Origin: Salinicoccus cyprini
GTDB lineage: Bacteria > Bacillota > Bacilli > Staphylococcales > Salinicoccaceae
Length of the DNA stretch: 64,000 nucleotides
Direction: 5' to 3'
NCBI RefSeq assembly: GCF_007713705.1
Contig: NZ_VMSJ01000004.1
Coordinates: 62,001 to 126,000, forward strand
Part shown: positions 8,143 to 15,526 of the stretch, piece after piece
How the letters are laid out: each line of letters begins with the position of its first letter
Position numbering within the stretch: the first letter of the stretch is position 1
Translations under genes and position numbers: made by a program
Notes under the pieces: generated by a model
Told to the model about the DNA's origin: nothing
Database searches by the model: none
What the model saw: only the letters and a program-made list of their open reading frames with translations

Positions 8143-9066
8143 TCAGAAGACGGCCAGGGCAATGTAGATGATGGCTGAAACCGTCACCGAACTGAGCAGC
8201 GTACTCATCATGACGATTTCAGCTGCATACTCCGGATCATCACTATACTCCTGGGCGATGATGGAGCTGTTGACCGCAGCCGGCATGGCAGATGTGATCA
8301 GTATCACCTGTGCCACAACACCTTCCATATTGAACAGTATGAGCATGGCGAAAGCCAGTGCCGGGCCGATGATGAGCCGTGCCAGGGCGCCGACGAATGC
8401 ACTCCACCTGAGACGGCTGAATCTTATTCCGGCAATCTGCGCGCCGAGGATGAACAGGACAAGTCCGATCATGGCATTCCTCATGTAGTCGAGTGCGGTT
8501 TCAAACGGAGCGGGCATCGGCAGATGGAAATAGTTGAATATGAGACCGAGCAGGAGCCCGTAGAAGATGGGCATCTTGAAGTATGACAAAAGCGCCTTTG
8601 CCTGGCCCACATTCTTTGCGCTGAGTGAAAAGATGCCGTAGGAGAAGGCGAACATGTTCTGGAATACGACCAGCATCACCTGGATGCTCATGGCATACGG
8701 GTCGCTTCTGAACACAAGATCATTCACCGGCACCCCGTAGTTTCCAGCGTTGTAGAACAGGTTGGCGTTGGTGAACAGCACGGTCCGGTCCTTGTCGAGT
8801 TTCATAACCTTTGCGATCAGACGGGACAGGATGAAGGACAGCAAGGCATACAGGATCAGAAACAGCATGACGCCAAACAACAGGGAGAAGTCGATGGAAG
8901 ATTCGTAGAGGCTCATGAAAATGAAGGCCGGCATGACGTAGTGGATGGAAAGCTTTGCAAGTGTCGAACGGTCGAGTTTGAACTTCAACTGGATGACATG
9001 GCCTGTGCCCACAATGAGCCCGATGGGCAGAATAATGCTGGTGAAGATAAAGATGAATTCATTCAT
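8143..9066 (-). CDS. AEC family permease (auxin efflux carrier type)
   Basis: A 307-residue membrane protein with about ten hydrophobic segments split into two halves, typical of the bacterial AEC family that exports or imports malate, other organic acids or amino acids. Conserved features include the N-terminal IILPIGLIVGTGH and the C-terminal SAMPAAVNSSIIAQEY. It begins 14 bases after azlD ends, with AAGGA before the ATG, so it is probably the third gene of an azlC-azlD-AEC operon. That context favours amino-acid export over auxin or malate. Confidence 0.85.
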   Translation of the reverse strand: MNEFIFIFTSIILPIGLIVGTGHVIQLKFKLDRSTLAKLSIHYVMPAFIFMSLYESSIDFSLLFGVMLFLILYALLSFILSRLIAKVMKLDKDRTVLFTNANLFYNAGNYGVPVNDLVFRSDPYAMSIQVMLVVFQNMFAFSYGIFSLSAKNVGQAKALLSYFKMPIFYGLLLGLIFNYFHLPMPAPFETALDYMRNAMIGLVLFILGAQIAGIRFSRLRWSAFVGALARLIIGPALAFAMLILFNMEGVVAQVILITSAMPAAVNSSIIAQEYSDDPEYAAEIVMMSTLLSSVTVSAIIYIALAVF

Positions 9067-9080
9067 TTCGTGTCATCCTT

Positions 9081-9368
9081 CTATAGCATGATAATGTATA
9101 TGAATATGATCGATCCAAGTACGATGAAGAACAGCGGGACACGCAGCAGTGCCAGTATGACCGCAAAACCCCCACCGAGCACGCCATGCACAGGGTGCTC
9201 GACGGCGGTGAGAATGCCGGGGAAGATCAGTACACCGAGCGCTGCATAAGGGATATAATTCAAGTATGTAACACACCATGCGGGCAGCACCAGACGATCG
9301 ACAATAAATGCCGGGATGATCCGTGGTATGATGGTGACAGCACAAAGCGCAGCGATAAGCAGGATCAA
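9081..9368 (-). CDS. azlD: Branched-chain amino acid exporter small subunit AzlD
   Basis: A 95-residue protein with three to four membrane segments, the small partner of AzlC in the LIV-E exporter family. The proposed TTG start overlaps the azlC stop codon (TTGA) and has GGAGG 7 bases upstream inside azlC; an apparent longer frame upstream is only the shadow of azlC in another phase. The conserved stretch IPAFIVDRLVLPAW...LNYIPYAALGVL matches AzlD. Together with AzlC it is expected to export valine-like amino acids or their analogues. Confidence 0.88.
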   Translation of the reverse strand: MILLIAALCAVTIIPRIIPAFIVDRLVLPAWCVTYLNYIPYAALGVLIFPGILTAVEHPVHGVLGGGFAVILALLRVPLFFIVLGSIIFIYIIML

Positions 9369-10051
9369 TTGTATACCTCCGATCGTTCGAGAATCAGGCC
9401 AAGCAGAGCGGCAAGCAGTATGGCGGCAATGATGGCAATGCCTGATGGAAACGCGGGAATGATGCTCATGATATAGTGCAGCACCATGCCGAATACCGCA
9501 ACAATGCCATATTTGTAATGGACTCTGACAGCCGGAATCAGCAATGCGATGAATAGTGCATAGAGGGCGATGCCGCTGGCGACGATCCATTCGTCACTCA
9601 TCCATTCTCCGGCGAGATACCCCACGCCGGAGAATATGACCCAGAACAGGTAGGCGATGATGAAGGTCGCAAAATAGTTCAGAAATGTGCGCTGTTCCCG
9701 GGTGCTGTTTGCAGTCACCGCAAATGATTCATCCGTCACATAGGACGAGAGGATCAGCCGTTTCAGAAATGTTTCATGCTTAAGGTCGTAGTTGACCTTG
9801 AACGCCATGACAAAATGTCTCGAATTGAGCACGAATACAGCAATGGTGATGGCCAGTGCACTGCTTGATGTGAGCATCTGCAGAACAAGGAACTGGCTCG
9901 CACCTCCGTAGATCATGAAGCTCATCAGTACTGTATCCAGAAGAGACATGAGCGGTTTTGCACTGATTCCGAACGCAATCGCAACAGGAAGATATCCCAT
10001 GCCGATGGTCACCCCGTCCATGATGGATCTTTTCAAAGCTGTCTGTGCCAT
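9365..10051 (-). CDS. azlC: Branched-chain amino acid exporter large subunit AzlC
   Basis: A 228-residue membrane protein with about six to seven segments and the AzlC signature region (GMGYLPVAIAFGISA, YGGASQFL, NSRHFVMA). AzlCD of Bacillus exports 4-azaleucine and branched-chain amino acids. It leads the minus-strand operon azlC-azlD-AEC, divergent from the HAD phosphatase gene across about 95 bases. No leucine-responsive site can be identified by eye. Confidence 0.92.
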   Translation of the reverse strand: MAQTALKRSIMDGVTIGMGYLPVAIAFGISAKPLMSLLDTVLMSFMIYGGASQFLVLQMLTSSSALAITIAVFVLNSRHFVMAFKVNYDLKHETFLKRLILSSYVTDESFAVTANSTREQRTFLNYFATFIIAYLFWVIFSGVGYLAGEWMSDEWIVASGIALYALFIALLIPAVRVHYKYGIVAVFGMVLHYIMSIIPAFPSGIAIIAAILLAALLGLILERSEVYN

Positions 10052-10146
10052 GATATCCCCCCGTGATAGAATAATAGAAACATTTTAACATATCTGCACT
10101 GGACACGGCAGTGCCTTAAAAAAGATAAATTGGAGTGAGAGATAGA

Positions 10147-10989
10147 ATGAAAGCATTAGCGCTCGATATGGATGGCACCATTCTCGATCATAGCGGGAAC
10201 TTTTCCCAAAGTCTGGTCGAAACACTGGTTGAATTGAAAAAACGGGGCTTTCTCATTTTTTTTGCAACAGGACGGACGCCGCATGAAATCACCAGCATCA
10301 CACCAGAAGGGTGTCCCATCGATGGTTATGTTGCAGCCAGCGGCATGGGCATCTACATCGATGACAGACTCGTTGAATCCGCCTCTTTCGAACCGGAATT
10401 TGTGGCACGGATGGTCGAAGAGGCCAGAAGCAAGGAGATATACTATGAAATCCATACACTCGAGCACTCCAGCCGGACACTGCTGCAGGATCAGGCATAT
10501 GTATTTGAAGATCTCGGCCAGGACCAGCCTGAAACCATGATGAATGCTGAGTACCGCTATGCAGAAGAGACACTACAAAGCACTACGCAATGGGTGGAAA
10601 AGCTTACGTTCGAACACGTTGTGAAGATGTTCTTCTTCAGCACCGATATGAAGAAGATAAGAGACTGGTACGACTACCTCGACAACCACCAGGATAAGTC
10701 CATCTATGCACTCTATACGACAAGCCGCCACAATGCAGAACTCATGCTGAATGGCCGCGATAAGGCGAATGGCCTCGAGATTCTGCTCGATCACTATGAC
10801 ATCAGCTTCGAGGACGTGCACGCAATCGGCGACTCGATGAACGACCTGCCTCTGTTCGAGAGGGCCGGACGATCCACAGCAATGAAGAATGCGCCCGAGC
10901 CCATCAAGGAAAAAGCGGATGATATCACTTCACATACATGTGATGAAGGCGGTCTTGAACGCTACCTTATGGAAAGATATCTCGATTAG
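10147..10989 (+). CDS. Cof-type HAD-superfamily phosphatase
   Basis: A 280-residue soluble hydrolase. Motif I is LDMDGT with nucleophile Asp7 and acid/base Asp9, motif II is the Thr in FFATGR, and the C-terminal GDSMNDLPLFE holds the metal-binding aspartates; the C2B cap lies between. Such enzymes dephosphorylate sugar phosphates, FMN or similar metabolites. GGAG about 11 bases upstream supports the ATG at 10147 over GTG at 10135. It converges with the hydrolase gene, the two stop codons being only 5 bases apart with no clear terminator hairpin between them. Confidence 0.87.
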   Translation: MKALALDMDGTILDHSGNFSQSLVETLVELKKRGFLIFFATGRTPHEITSITPEGCPIDGYVAASGMGIYIDDRLVESASFEPEFVARMVEEARSKEIYYEIHTLEHSSRTLLQDQAYVFEDLGQDQPETMMNAEYRYAEETLQSTTQWVEKLTFEHVVKMFFFSTDMKKIRDWYDYLDNHQDKSIYALYTTSRHNAELMLNGRDKANGLEILLDHYDISFEDVHAIGDSMNDLPLFERAGRSTAMKNAPEPIKEKADDITSHTCDEGGLERYLMERYLD

Positions 10990-10994
10990 GGATC

Positions 10995-11597
10995 CTATTT
11001 TACTTTAAGGTACCAGACGTGACCTTCCATCAGCTCTTCAGAAACGATTTCATGACCCCCATCGGTCAGTTTGACGTCCACCGATGCCCCTTTCAGTTCA
11101 AGCTTCTGCTTCAGCTGATAGGCTTCCCCCGCTGTCGCCACCATATCGCGGGCGCCGGCTGTCAGCAGTATCTTCTTGCCGAGCAGTTCCGCCTTCTCGG
11201 GCACCTCGCCTTTATATGAAGGATGCATCAGCATCGCTCCGGTGACCGGGATTCGATGATTGAACAGCAGATGTGCAGCCATGTTGGCACCGTTCGAATA
11301 GCCGATGTAGATCGCCTTTTCAAGATCCAGTCCATACTCGTGCGCGAGATGTTCGAGCAGCCCGGCGATCTTTTCTCCTTCGGCGTTCAGGCTCTCCATA
11401 TCATGCCCTCTGCCCTGACGCTTGAAAAACCGGACCTGCCCATCATCATCGGCATCACCGCGCAAAGCCAGTATATTTGCTGATCCGTCCACCATTGTGG
11501 CAACTTCAAGCAGATCCGTCTCCCTGCCCCCGCTGCCATGGAAAAGGATCAGCGTATTCTGCTTGCCGTTTTTTGCTTTTATGAATAGATGTTCCAT
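10995..11597 (-). CDS. Alpha/beta hydrolase, MhqD-like carboxylesterase
   Basis: A 200-residue serine hydrolase of the phospholipase/carboxylesterase family. The oxyanion region is LFHGSGG, the nucleophile Ser lies in GYSNGAN, the acid is the Asp in GARDMV and the His is in GGHE. GGAGG 8 bases upstream supports the ATG at 11597. It is transcribed divergently from a ring-cleaving dioxygenase, as mhqD is associated with dioxygenase genes in the quinone-detoxification regulon of Bacillus subtilis, so a role in handling products of quinone or electrophile breakdown is inferred. No MhqR-type operator could be recognised between the two genes. Confidence 0.85.
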   Translation of the reverse strand: MEHLFIKAKNGKQNTLILFHGSGGRETDLLEVATMVDGSANILALRGDADDDGQVRFFKRQGRGHDMESLNAEGEKIAGLLEHLAHEYGLDLEKAIYIGYSNGANMAAHLLFNHRIPVTGAMLMHPSYKGEVPEKAELLGKKILLTAGARDMVATAGEAYQLKQKLELKGASVDVKLTDGGHEIVSEELMEGHVWYLKVK

Positions 11598-11675
11598 TGT
11601 CACGTCCTCCTTTATTAGAGTTTACCCTATTACTATAATATACTTGAAGCAATAGACACAGAAGGAGCGATATTT

Positions 11676-12602
11676 ATGACAGTAAAAGGTATCCATCACG
11701 TCTCTTCCATCACCAGGGAGATACTCGACAACCACGAATTCTATACGGACATTCTTGGACTAAGACTGGTGAAGAAGACAGTGAACCAGGACGATACAAG
11801 CATGTATCACCTCTTTTATGCCGACTACATGGGCACCCCGGGCGCAGATATCACATTCTTTGAAATCGTGAATGCACCGCAGTACCAGTCCGGCACCAAC
11901 AGCATCTCGAGAACCTATTTCCGGGTACCGACGAGAGAGGCACTCGAATTCTTCAAGGAACGCTTTGCGGATGAAGGCGTCTATCATGAAGGCATCATCG
12001 AGCAGTTCGGCAGGACCATCATGAAATTCGAAGATAACGAAAGGCAGCGGCTTGCGCTGATTGTCGAACAGAGTGATGAACACACTACGCCGAATGACCA
12101 TCCCGAAATACCCAATGAGTATGCCATCACTTCCATCGGTGCCGTCGAAGTGACCGTGCAGTACATCAAGCCGATGGTCCAGTTTCTGGAACTGCTCGGA
12201 GGTCGGGTTGAAGGTGAATTCGATGATGATGCTACTGAAGCTGTAGTCAACGTCGGCAACGGCAGCGTGTATGTCATCGAACAGCGCAACAGCCAGATCG
12301 AAAAGGAGGGCTATGGCAGTGTCCATCATTTCTCCCTGCGTGTGGATGATGAGGATGCCCTGCTTGAAATGAAGCAGAAGGTCGATCAGGAAAACTGGCG
12401 GAATTCCGGCATCGTCGACCGTCACTACTTCAAAGCACTCTATATTACTACGGTGGGCAATATTACAGTCGAAATCTCCACGGACGGTCCAGGCTTCGAT
12501 GTTGATGAACCTGTGGAATCACTGGGAGAGAATCTGTCCCTGCCACCAAAATTCGAAGAGCAGCGCGACTTCATTGAAACATATCTGATTCCGATCAGAT
12601 GA
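11676..12602 (+). CDS. Ring-cleaving dioxygenase (MhqA/MhqE/MhqO family)
   Basis: A 308-residue protein made of two vicinal-oxygen-chelate (glyoxalase-fold) repeats. Likely metal ligands are the His in GIHHVSS at the N-terminus, His in SVHHFSLRV near residue 217 and Glu in ITVEIS near residue 270. The family includes extradiol-type dioxygenases acting on hydroquinones, induced by quinones and other thiol-reactive compounds in Bacillus and Staphylococcus. AAGGAG lies before the ATG. Its divergent partner is an MhqD-like esterase and pcm follows about 70 bases downstream. Confidence 0.87.
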   Translation: MTVKGIHHVSSITREILDNHEFYTDILGLRLVKKTVNQDDTSMYHLFYADYMGTPGADITFFEIVNAPQYQSGTNSISRTYFRVPTREALEFFKERFADEGVYHEGIIEQFGRTIMKFEDNERQRLALIVEQSDEHTTPNDHPEIPNEYAITSIGAVEVTVQYIKPMVQFLELLGGRVEGEFDDDATEAVVNVGNGSVYVIEQRNSQIEKEGYGSVHHFSLRVDDEDALLEMKQKVDQENWRNSGIVDRHYFKALYITTVGNITVEISTDGPGFDVDEPVESLGENLSLPPKFEEQRDFIETYLIPIR

Positions 12603-12674
12603 TGGAGATTGAAATGCCCGACTGTATTGTTTGTCGTTTTTCAGGGTAGCCACTTAAAAAGGAAGGTGAGACTC

Positions 12675-13256
12675 ATGAAATATGATGCCAAAGAAATTAC
12701 AGCATTTTTTCAGACACTCGACCGCAGCAGGTTTATGGACCGGCATAAGGAACAGGCGGAAATGGATATGCCTTTCTCCATCGGTCATGGTCAGACGATA
12801 TCCCAGCCTTCCCTCGTACTTGCAATGACCATCCGCCTCAAGCCTGGAACAGACCAAAGGGTGCTTGAGATCGGAACCGGCTCCGGCTTCCAGACAGCAC
12901 TTCTCGCCAAGTTTTCAAATGAAGTGTATACCGTTGAAAGAATCAGAGCACTTCATGAAAGTGCCAAAGAAAAACTGGCGACAGAGGGATTTTCCAATAT
13001 CCACTTCCACTATGGTGATGGCAATCTCGGCTGGGAGGAACATGCGCCCTATGACCGGATCATGGTGACTGCGGCCGCCAAGGAACTCCCCGCTGTCCTC
13101 GTCCGTCAGCTCTCACCCGGTGGAAAGATGATCATTCCCATCGGTGATACTTTCGCCCAGGACCTCCAGCTGGTCGAAAAGGATCCACATGGCAAAATTC
13201 GGACTTCATCCATCGAGCAGGTAAGATTTGTCGGAATGAAGGACGACAAGGCCTGA
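12675..13256 (+). CDS. pcm: Protein-L-isoaspartate O-methyltransferase
   Basis: A 193-residue SAM-dependent methyltransferase that repairs isoaspartyl residues in damaged proteins. The PCMT family block SIGHGQTISQP is followed by SAM motif I VLEIGTGSGFQT, and by YDRIMVTAAA and LSPGGKMIIPIG. AAGGAAGG precedes the ATG at 12675; a longer frame from 12609 lacks a ribosome site and adds non-family sequence. It lies behind the ring-cleaving dioxygenase gene, perhaps co-transcribed, and ends in a strong terminator within the repeat region. PCMT is sparsely distributed in Bacillota, so its presence is of some note. Confidence 0.88.
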   Translation: MKYDAKEITAFFQTLDRSRFMDRHKEQAEMDMPFSIGHGQTISQPSLVLAMTIRLKPGTDQRVLEIGTGSGFQTALLAKFSNEVYTVERIRALHESAKEKLATEGFSNIHFHYGDGNLGWEEHAPYDRIMVTAAAKELPAVLVRQLSPGGKMIIPIGDTFAQDLQLVEKDPHGKIRTSSIEQVRFVGMKDDKA

Positions 13257-13283
13257 CGGCTTTGTAGCAAGTGGATAAAAGCA

Positions 13284-13306
13284 AACCTCATCCTGTGGAT
13301 GAGGTT
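13284..13306. repeat. Small hairpin, copy A of a duplicated motif
   Basis: AACCTCATCC and GGATGAGGTT pair perfectly around a TGT loop. A near-identical copy occurs at 13621-13644, so the two bracket the composite repeat and the truncated DUF2187-like gene. Confidence 0.75.
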
Positions 13307-13470
13307 ACAGACTGTAGACAAAGTCATTATAAAATGACATGTCTTCAGTCTTTTTTTTGGGATTGAGTGGGGTGTGGTGGGGTGATGGCATCAACTCACC
13401 ATCGTAGGCGGTGCCATGGCAAGTTAGGAGATTAATTCACCATCGCGGGCGGTGCCATGGCAAGTTGGAG
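13307..13470 (+). repeat. Right copy of the terminator repeat with two tandem palindromic units
   Basis: After the terminator comes a G-rich stretch, GGTGATGGC, then two tandem units about 41 bases apart starting at 13396 and 13437. Each reads TCACCATCG, two variable bases, GGCGGTGCC, ATGGCAAGTT; the centre TGCCATGGCA is a 10-bp palindrome. The left part matches the window start. No coding sequence is visible in it. Confidence 0.8.
13310..13358 (+). terminator. Strong Rho-independent terminator of pcm
   Basis: GACTGtAGACaaaGTCATT pairs with AATGACatGTCTtCAGTC around an ATAA loop, followed by eight T residues. The same hairpin in near-identical form and opposite orientation is at 39-82, so this terminator is part of a dispersed repeat. 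Confidence 0.88.
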
Positions 13471-13478
13471 GGCCAACC

Positions 13479-13628
13479 TCATTCCCACTCGCCCACCCCC
13501 AACAAACCTGAAACGCCATTGACGATGACCGAGTTTTCATTCACTTTCTCGACTTCGCCTCTCATATCATCAAATTCCACGATATTTCCGACTTTCGCTG
13601 CTTCTATTTCTACTTCCTCAAACCTCAT
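13479..13628 (-). pseudogene. Truncated DUF2187-like (YkvS) small protein gene
   Basis: A 49-codon frame. Residues 11-36 (KVGNIVEFDDMRGEVEK followed by VNENSVIV) match what I recall of the DUF2187/YkvS family, proteins of about 60 residues whose fold resembles KOW/SH3-like modules. After VNENSVIV the family's C-terminal half is missing and is replaced by GVSGLLGVGEWE, encoded where the repeat begins, so the gene looks cut by the repeat. The ATG lies inside hairpin copy B and has no obvious ribosome site, further suggesting decay. Function unknown; family assignment from memory. Confidence 0.6.
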
Positions 13629-13644
13629 TCTGTGGATGAGGCTT
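13621..13644. repeat. Small hairpin, copy B
   Basis: AACCTCATTCTGTGGATGAGG differs from copy A at 13284 by one substitution within the shared core. The stem would cover the start codon of the truncated DUF2187-like gene on the minus strand. It lies just beyond the stop codon of the ATP-grasp ligase gene. Confidence 0.65.
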
Positions 13645-13658
13645 TTCACTGCCATCGA

Positions 13659-14621
13659 TTATTTCGATGCAGAAACCGATGTCTTTGTCACCGCTTCAAG
13701 CTCGCTTTTCAGGAACTTTGCAAGTTCAAGCATGCCGAACTGGCCCGCTTCCGCTTCTGCATCGCTGTTATAGTTTGTATTCGTATTGATATCGTAAGTG
13801 TAGATGTTTCCTGCCTCATCCTGGATGAATTCGATGCCTGCGACCTGGATGTCATTGGATTTCAGGACCTGCTTGTATTTCTCGAGTACAGGGTGGTCGA
13901 AGTCCTGGACGATTCTGAACTTCGGCGTCTCGGCAGGTGCACTGTCTGCCGGGCAGAACAGATCCTCGATCGAGCATGTATCTGCAGGGCATAGTTCAAA
14001 CCCTTCCGACGTATCGACACGGACGGCATAGACAAATTCACCGCCGACAAACTCACAGCGCGTAATGAAGGATTCCGGAGACTTGATGTAGTCCTGGAGC
14101 AGCGTCACGCCATCGACCGGCGCCTCGAACGCATCACTCTCTACATATCTTTCGAGTACCTCGATGGAATCGAACAGCTGGACACCAAGACCCTTTCCAG
14201 CACGGTTGTGCTTTGTGATGAAGGACTGACCTTCGAACTGCCTTGCAGCTTCAAGTATCTGGTCCTTTCCGACTGCAGCGACGGTTTTCGGTGTCTTTAC
14301 ACCATGCTCCTCGAGTTCCAGGTACTGCAGCACCTTGCTCACCTCAAGCTGAAGTGCCCGGCTGCCATTGATGACCGTACGACCATGATGCTCAAGCCAT
14401 GCCAATACAGCATTGGAAAGTTCAGGTGCATAGCGGTTGCCGCGTGTATGTGACGAGGCACTCATCCTGTTGTAGAAGATGCCTTCAGGCGGTGTGGCTG
14501 TCAGATCCACCGTACCTTGAGACAGCTGCCAGTCCTCATAGGGCAGCCCCAGTTCATCGAGACGTCTGAAAAGATGTTCTGTCCATTCCGGATTTTCATG
14601 CAGTACATATATTTTAGCCAT
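13659..14621 (-). CDS. RimK/glutathione-synthetase-like ATP-grasp ligase under SAM riboswitch control
   Basis: A 320-residue cytosolic ATP-grasp enzyme. The lid and glycine loop are HNRAGKGLGV (about residues 147-156), and the metal/substrate motif is YTYDINTNTNYN near residue 282. Members form amide bonds between amino acids or add glutamate to a peptide or protein. AGGAGG lies 7 bases before the ATG at 14621. A SAM-I riboswitch with its own terminator and promoter lies upstream, placing the gene in the methionine/cysteine/SAM regulon. That suggests the ligase consumes or makes a sulfur amino acid dipeptide or thiol, but the substrate is unknown. Confidence 0.8.
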   Translation of the reverse strand: MAKIYVLHENPEWTEHLFRRLDELGLPYEDWQLSQGTVDLTATPPEGIFYNRMSASSHTRGNRYAPELSNAVLAWLEHHGRTVINGSRALQLEVSKVLQYLELEEHGVKTPKTVAAVGKDQILEAARQFEGQSFITKHNRAGKGLGVQLFDSIEVLERYVESDAFEAPVDGVTLLQDYIKSPESFITRCEFVGGEFVYAVRVDTSEGFELCPADTCSIEDLFCPADSAPAETPKFRIVQDFDHPVLEKYKQVLKSNDIQVAGIEFIQDEAGNIYTYDINTNTNYNSDAEAEAGQFGMLELAKFLKSELEAVTKTSVSASK

Positions 14622-14714
14622 AGTCATTCCTCCTGCTTTGTCTATCTCCTACTGCTCGCAACTCTATCCTTTCCATCACCTGTTCCGCAACCGCTTAACC
14701 ATCCATAAAAATAG

Positions 14715-14744
14715 AAGCCCTTTTCGGATAAGAAAAGAGCTTCC
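14715..14744 (-). terminator. Intrinsic terminator of the SAM riboswitch
   Basis: On the minus strand GAAGCtCTTTTC pairs with GAAAAGgGCTTC, followed by TATTTTTATGG. It lies just 3' of the aptamer and about 90 bases before the ATP-grasp gene, the usual layout of an expression platform that shuts off transcription when SAM is bound. Confidence 0.85.
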
Positions 14745-14754
14745 TGCACTTCAT

Positions 14755-14860
14755 CTCTTCTCATCTTCCAGGCGTGCACCTGATGGAATTGGCACAGTGT
14801 TCAAAGAACCCGCTGCCGAAGCATCATAGGGCCATCTCCCTCAGCTTCTCTGGATAAGAA
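14755..14860 (-). promoter_or_regulatory. SAM-I riboswitch (S-box)
   Basis: On the minus strand the S-box core is recognisable in order: TTCTTATCCAGAG, GAGGGAGATGGCCCTATGA, CGGCAGC, GTGCCAATTCCATCAG, CCTGGAAGATGAGAAG. The P1 stem pairs TTCTTATC with GATGAGAA. The GAGGGA-TGGCCC and GTGCCAATTCC blocks are the most conserved parts of the family. An intrinsic terminator follows directly, so it should be a transcriptional off-switch responding to S-adenosylmethionine. Confidence 0.93.
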
Positions 14861-14893
14861 TTAAATTCATATTAAATTAGTAGGTTAATGGAT

Positions 14894-14922
14894 ATGATAA
14901 AGCAGAAAGAATTGTCTGTCAA
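14894..14922 (-). promoter_or_regulatory. SigA-type promoter of the riboswitch transcript
   Basis: On the minus strand TTGACA (14917-14922) and TATCAT (14894-14899) are separated by 17 bases. It lies immediately behind the response regulator stop codon and about 35 bases before the S-box. Confidence 0.75.
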
Positions 14923-14926
14923 TAGT

Positions 14927-15526
14927 TCAGCTTCTATAATAATACACTACGAGCTGTGTCCGGTCGCGCAGTTCGAGTTTGTTGAGCATCTGGGAAATGT
15001 AGTTCCTGACCGTCCCCTCGCTCAGGTACAGTTTTTCTGAAATCTCCTTGTTGCTGAGTCCTTCTGCAACAAGCTCCAGTATTTCACACTCCCGCTTTGA
15101 TAGTGCCTCCATCGCCTTGAAATGGGATTTCGTCGCCATGCTTTTTACAATATCGCTGTCAAATACCATGTTGCCGGAAGCGACTGCCTGGATAGCAGGA
15201 AGAATGCCCTTGAAATTATCCTTCAAAAGATACCCCTTGCAGCCGATCTTCAGTGCTTCATGGATGTATGCATCATCTTTGAAAGTGGTGATCAGAAGAA
15301 TATTGGCATCCGCCCACTGCTCAAGTATTTTTCGGCTCGCTTCCAGACCTGTTACACCATCCATTCTGATATCCGTCATAAGCAGATCGGGCTGATACTG
15401 TCTATACAGCTCAATCGCCTCCTCCCCGCTACGGCCCGTTGCGGCAACGGTATAGCCGGAACCTTCGAGAATGGTACTGAGAGCGCTGACCACCAGTGCA
15501 TCATCATCCACTATGATTATGTTCAT
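14927..15526 (-). CDS. NarL/LuxR-family response regulator (LnrK/YfiK-like)
   Basis: A 199-residue regulator. The receiver domain has the acidic pocket Asp7-Asp9, phosphoacceptor Asp52 in LLMTDIRMDG and the switch Lys in LLKDN; the C-terminal 60 residues are a LuxR-type helix-turn-helix (LSKRECEILELVAEGLSNKEISEKL). The start at 15526 has GGAGGGGG upstream and lies inside the 3' end of the kinase gene, so the two are coupled. Its likely target is the divergent ABC exporter operon; a CATGACA-GA-TGTCATG inverted repeat upstream is a candidate site. Confidence 0.9.
   Translation of the reverse strand: MNIIIVDDDALVVSALSTILEGSGYTVAATGRSGEEAIELYRQYQPDLLMTDIRMDGVTGLEASRKILEQWADANILLITTFKDDAYIHEALKIGCKGYLLKDNFKGILPAIQAVASGNMVFDSDIVKSMATKSHFKAMEALSKRECEILELVAEGLSNKEISEKLYLSEGTVRNYISQMLNKLELRDRTQLVVYYYRS

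Noticed and set aside
9369-9590. Longer azlD frame extending upstream into azlC
   Set aside because: The upstream part is Arg/His/Cys-rich shadow sequence of azlC in another phase; the membrane protein pattern begins at the TTG at 9368.
11604-11675. MhqR-type operator between the esterase and dioxygenase genes
   Set aside because: No TATCTC...GAGATA-like inverted repeat could be found in the intergenic DNA.
13396-13470. Tandem units considered as a CRISPR array
   Set aside because: Only two units about 41 bases apart with almost no unique spacer, and no cas genes nearby.
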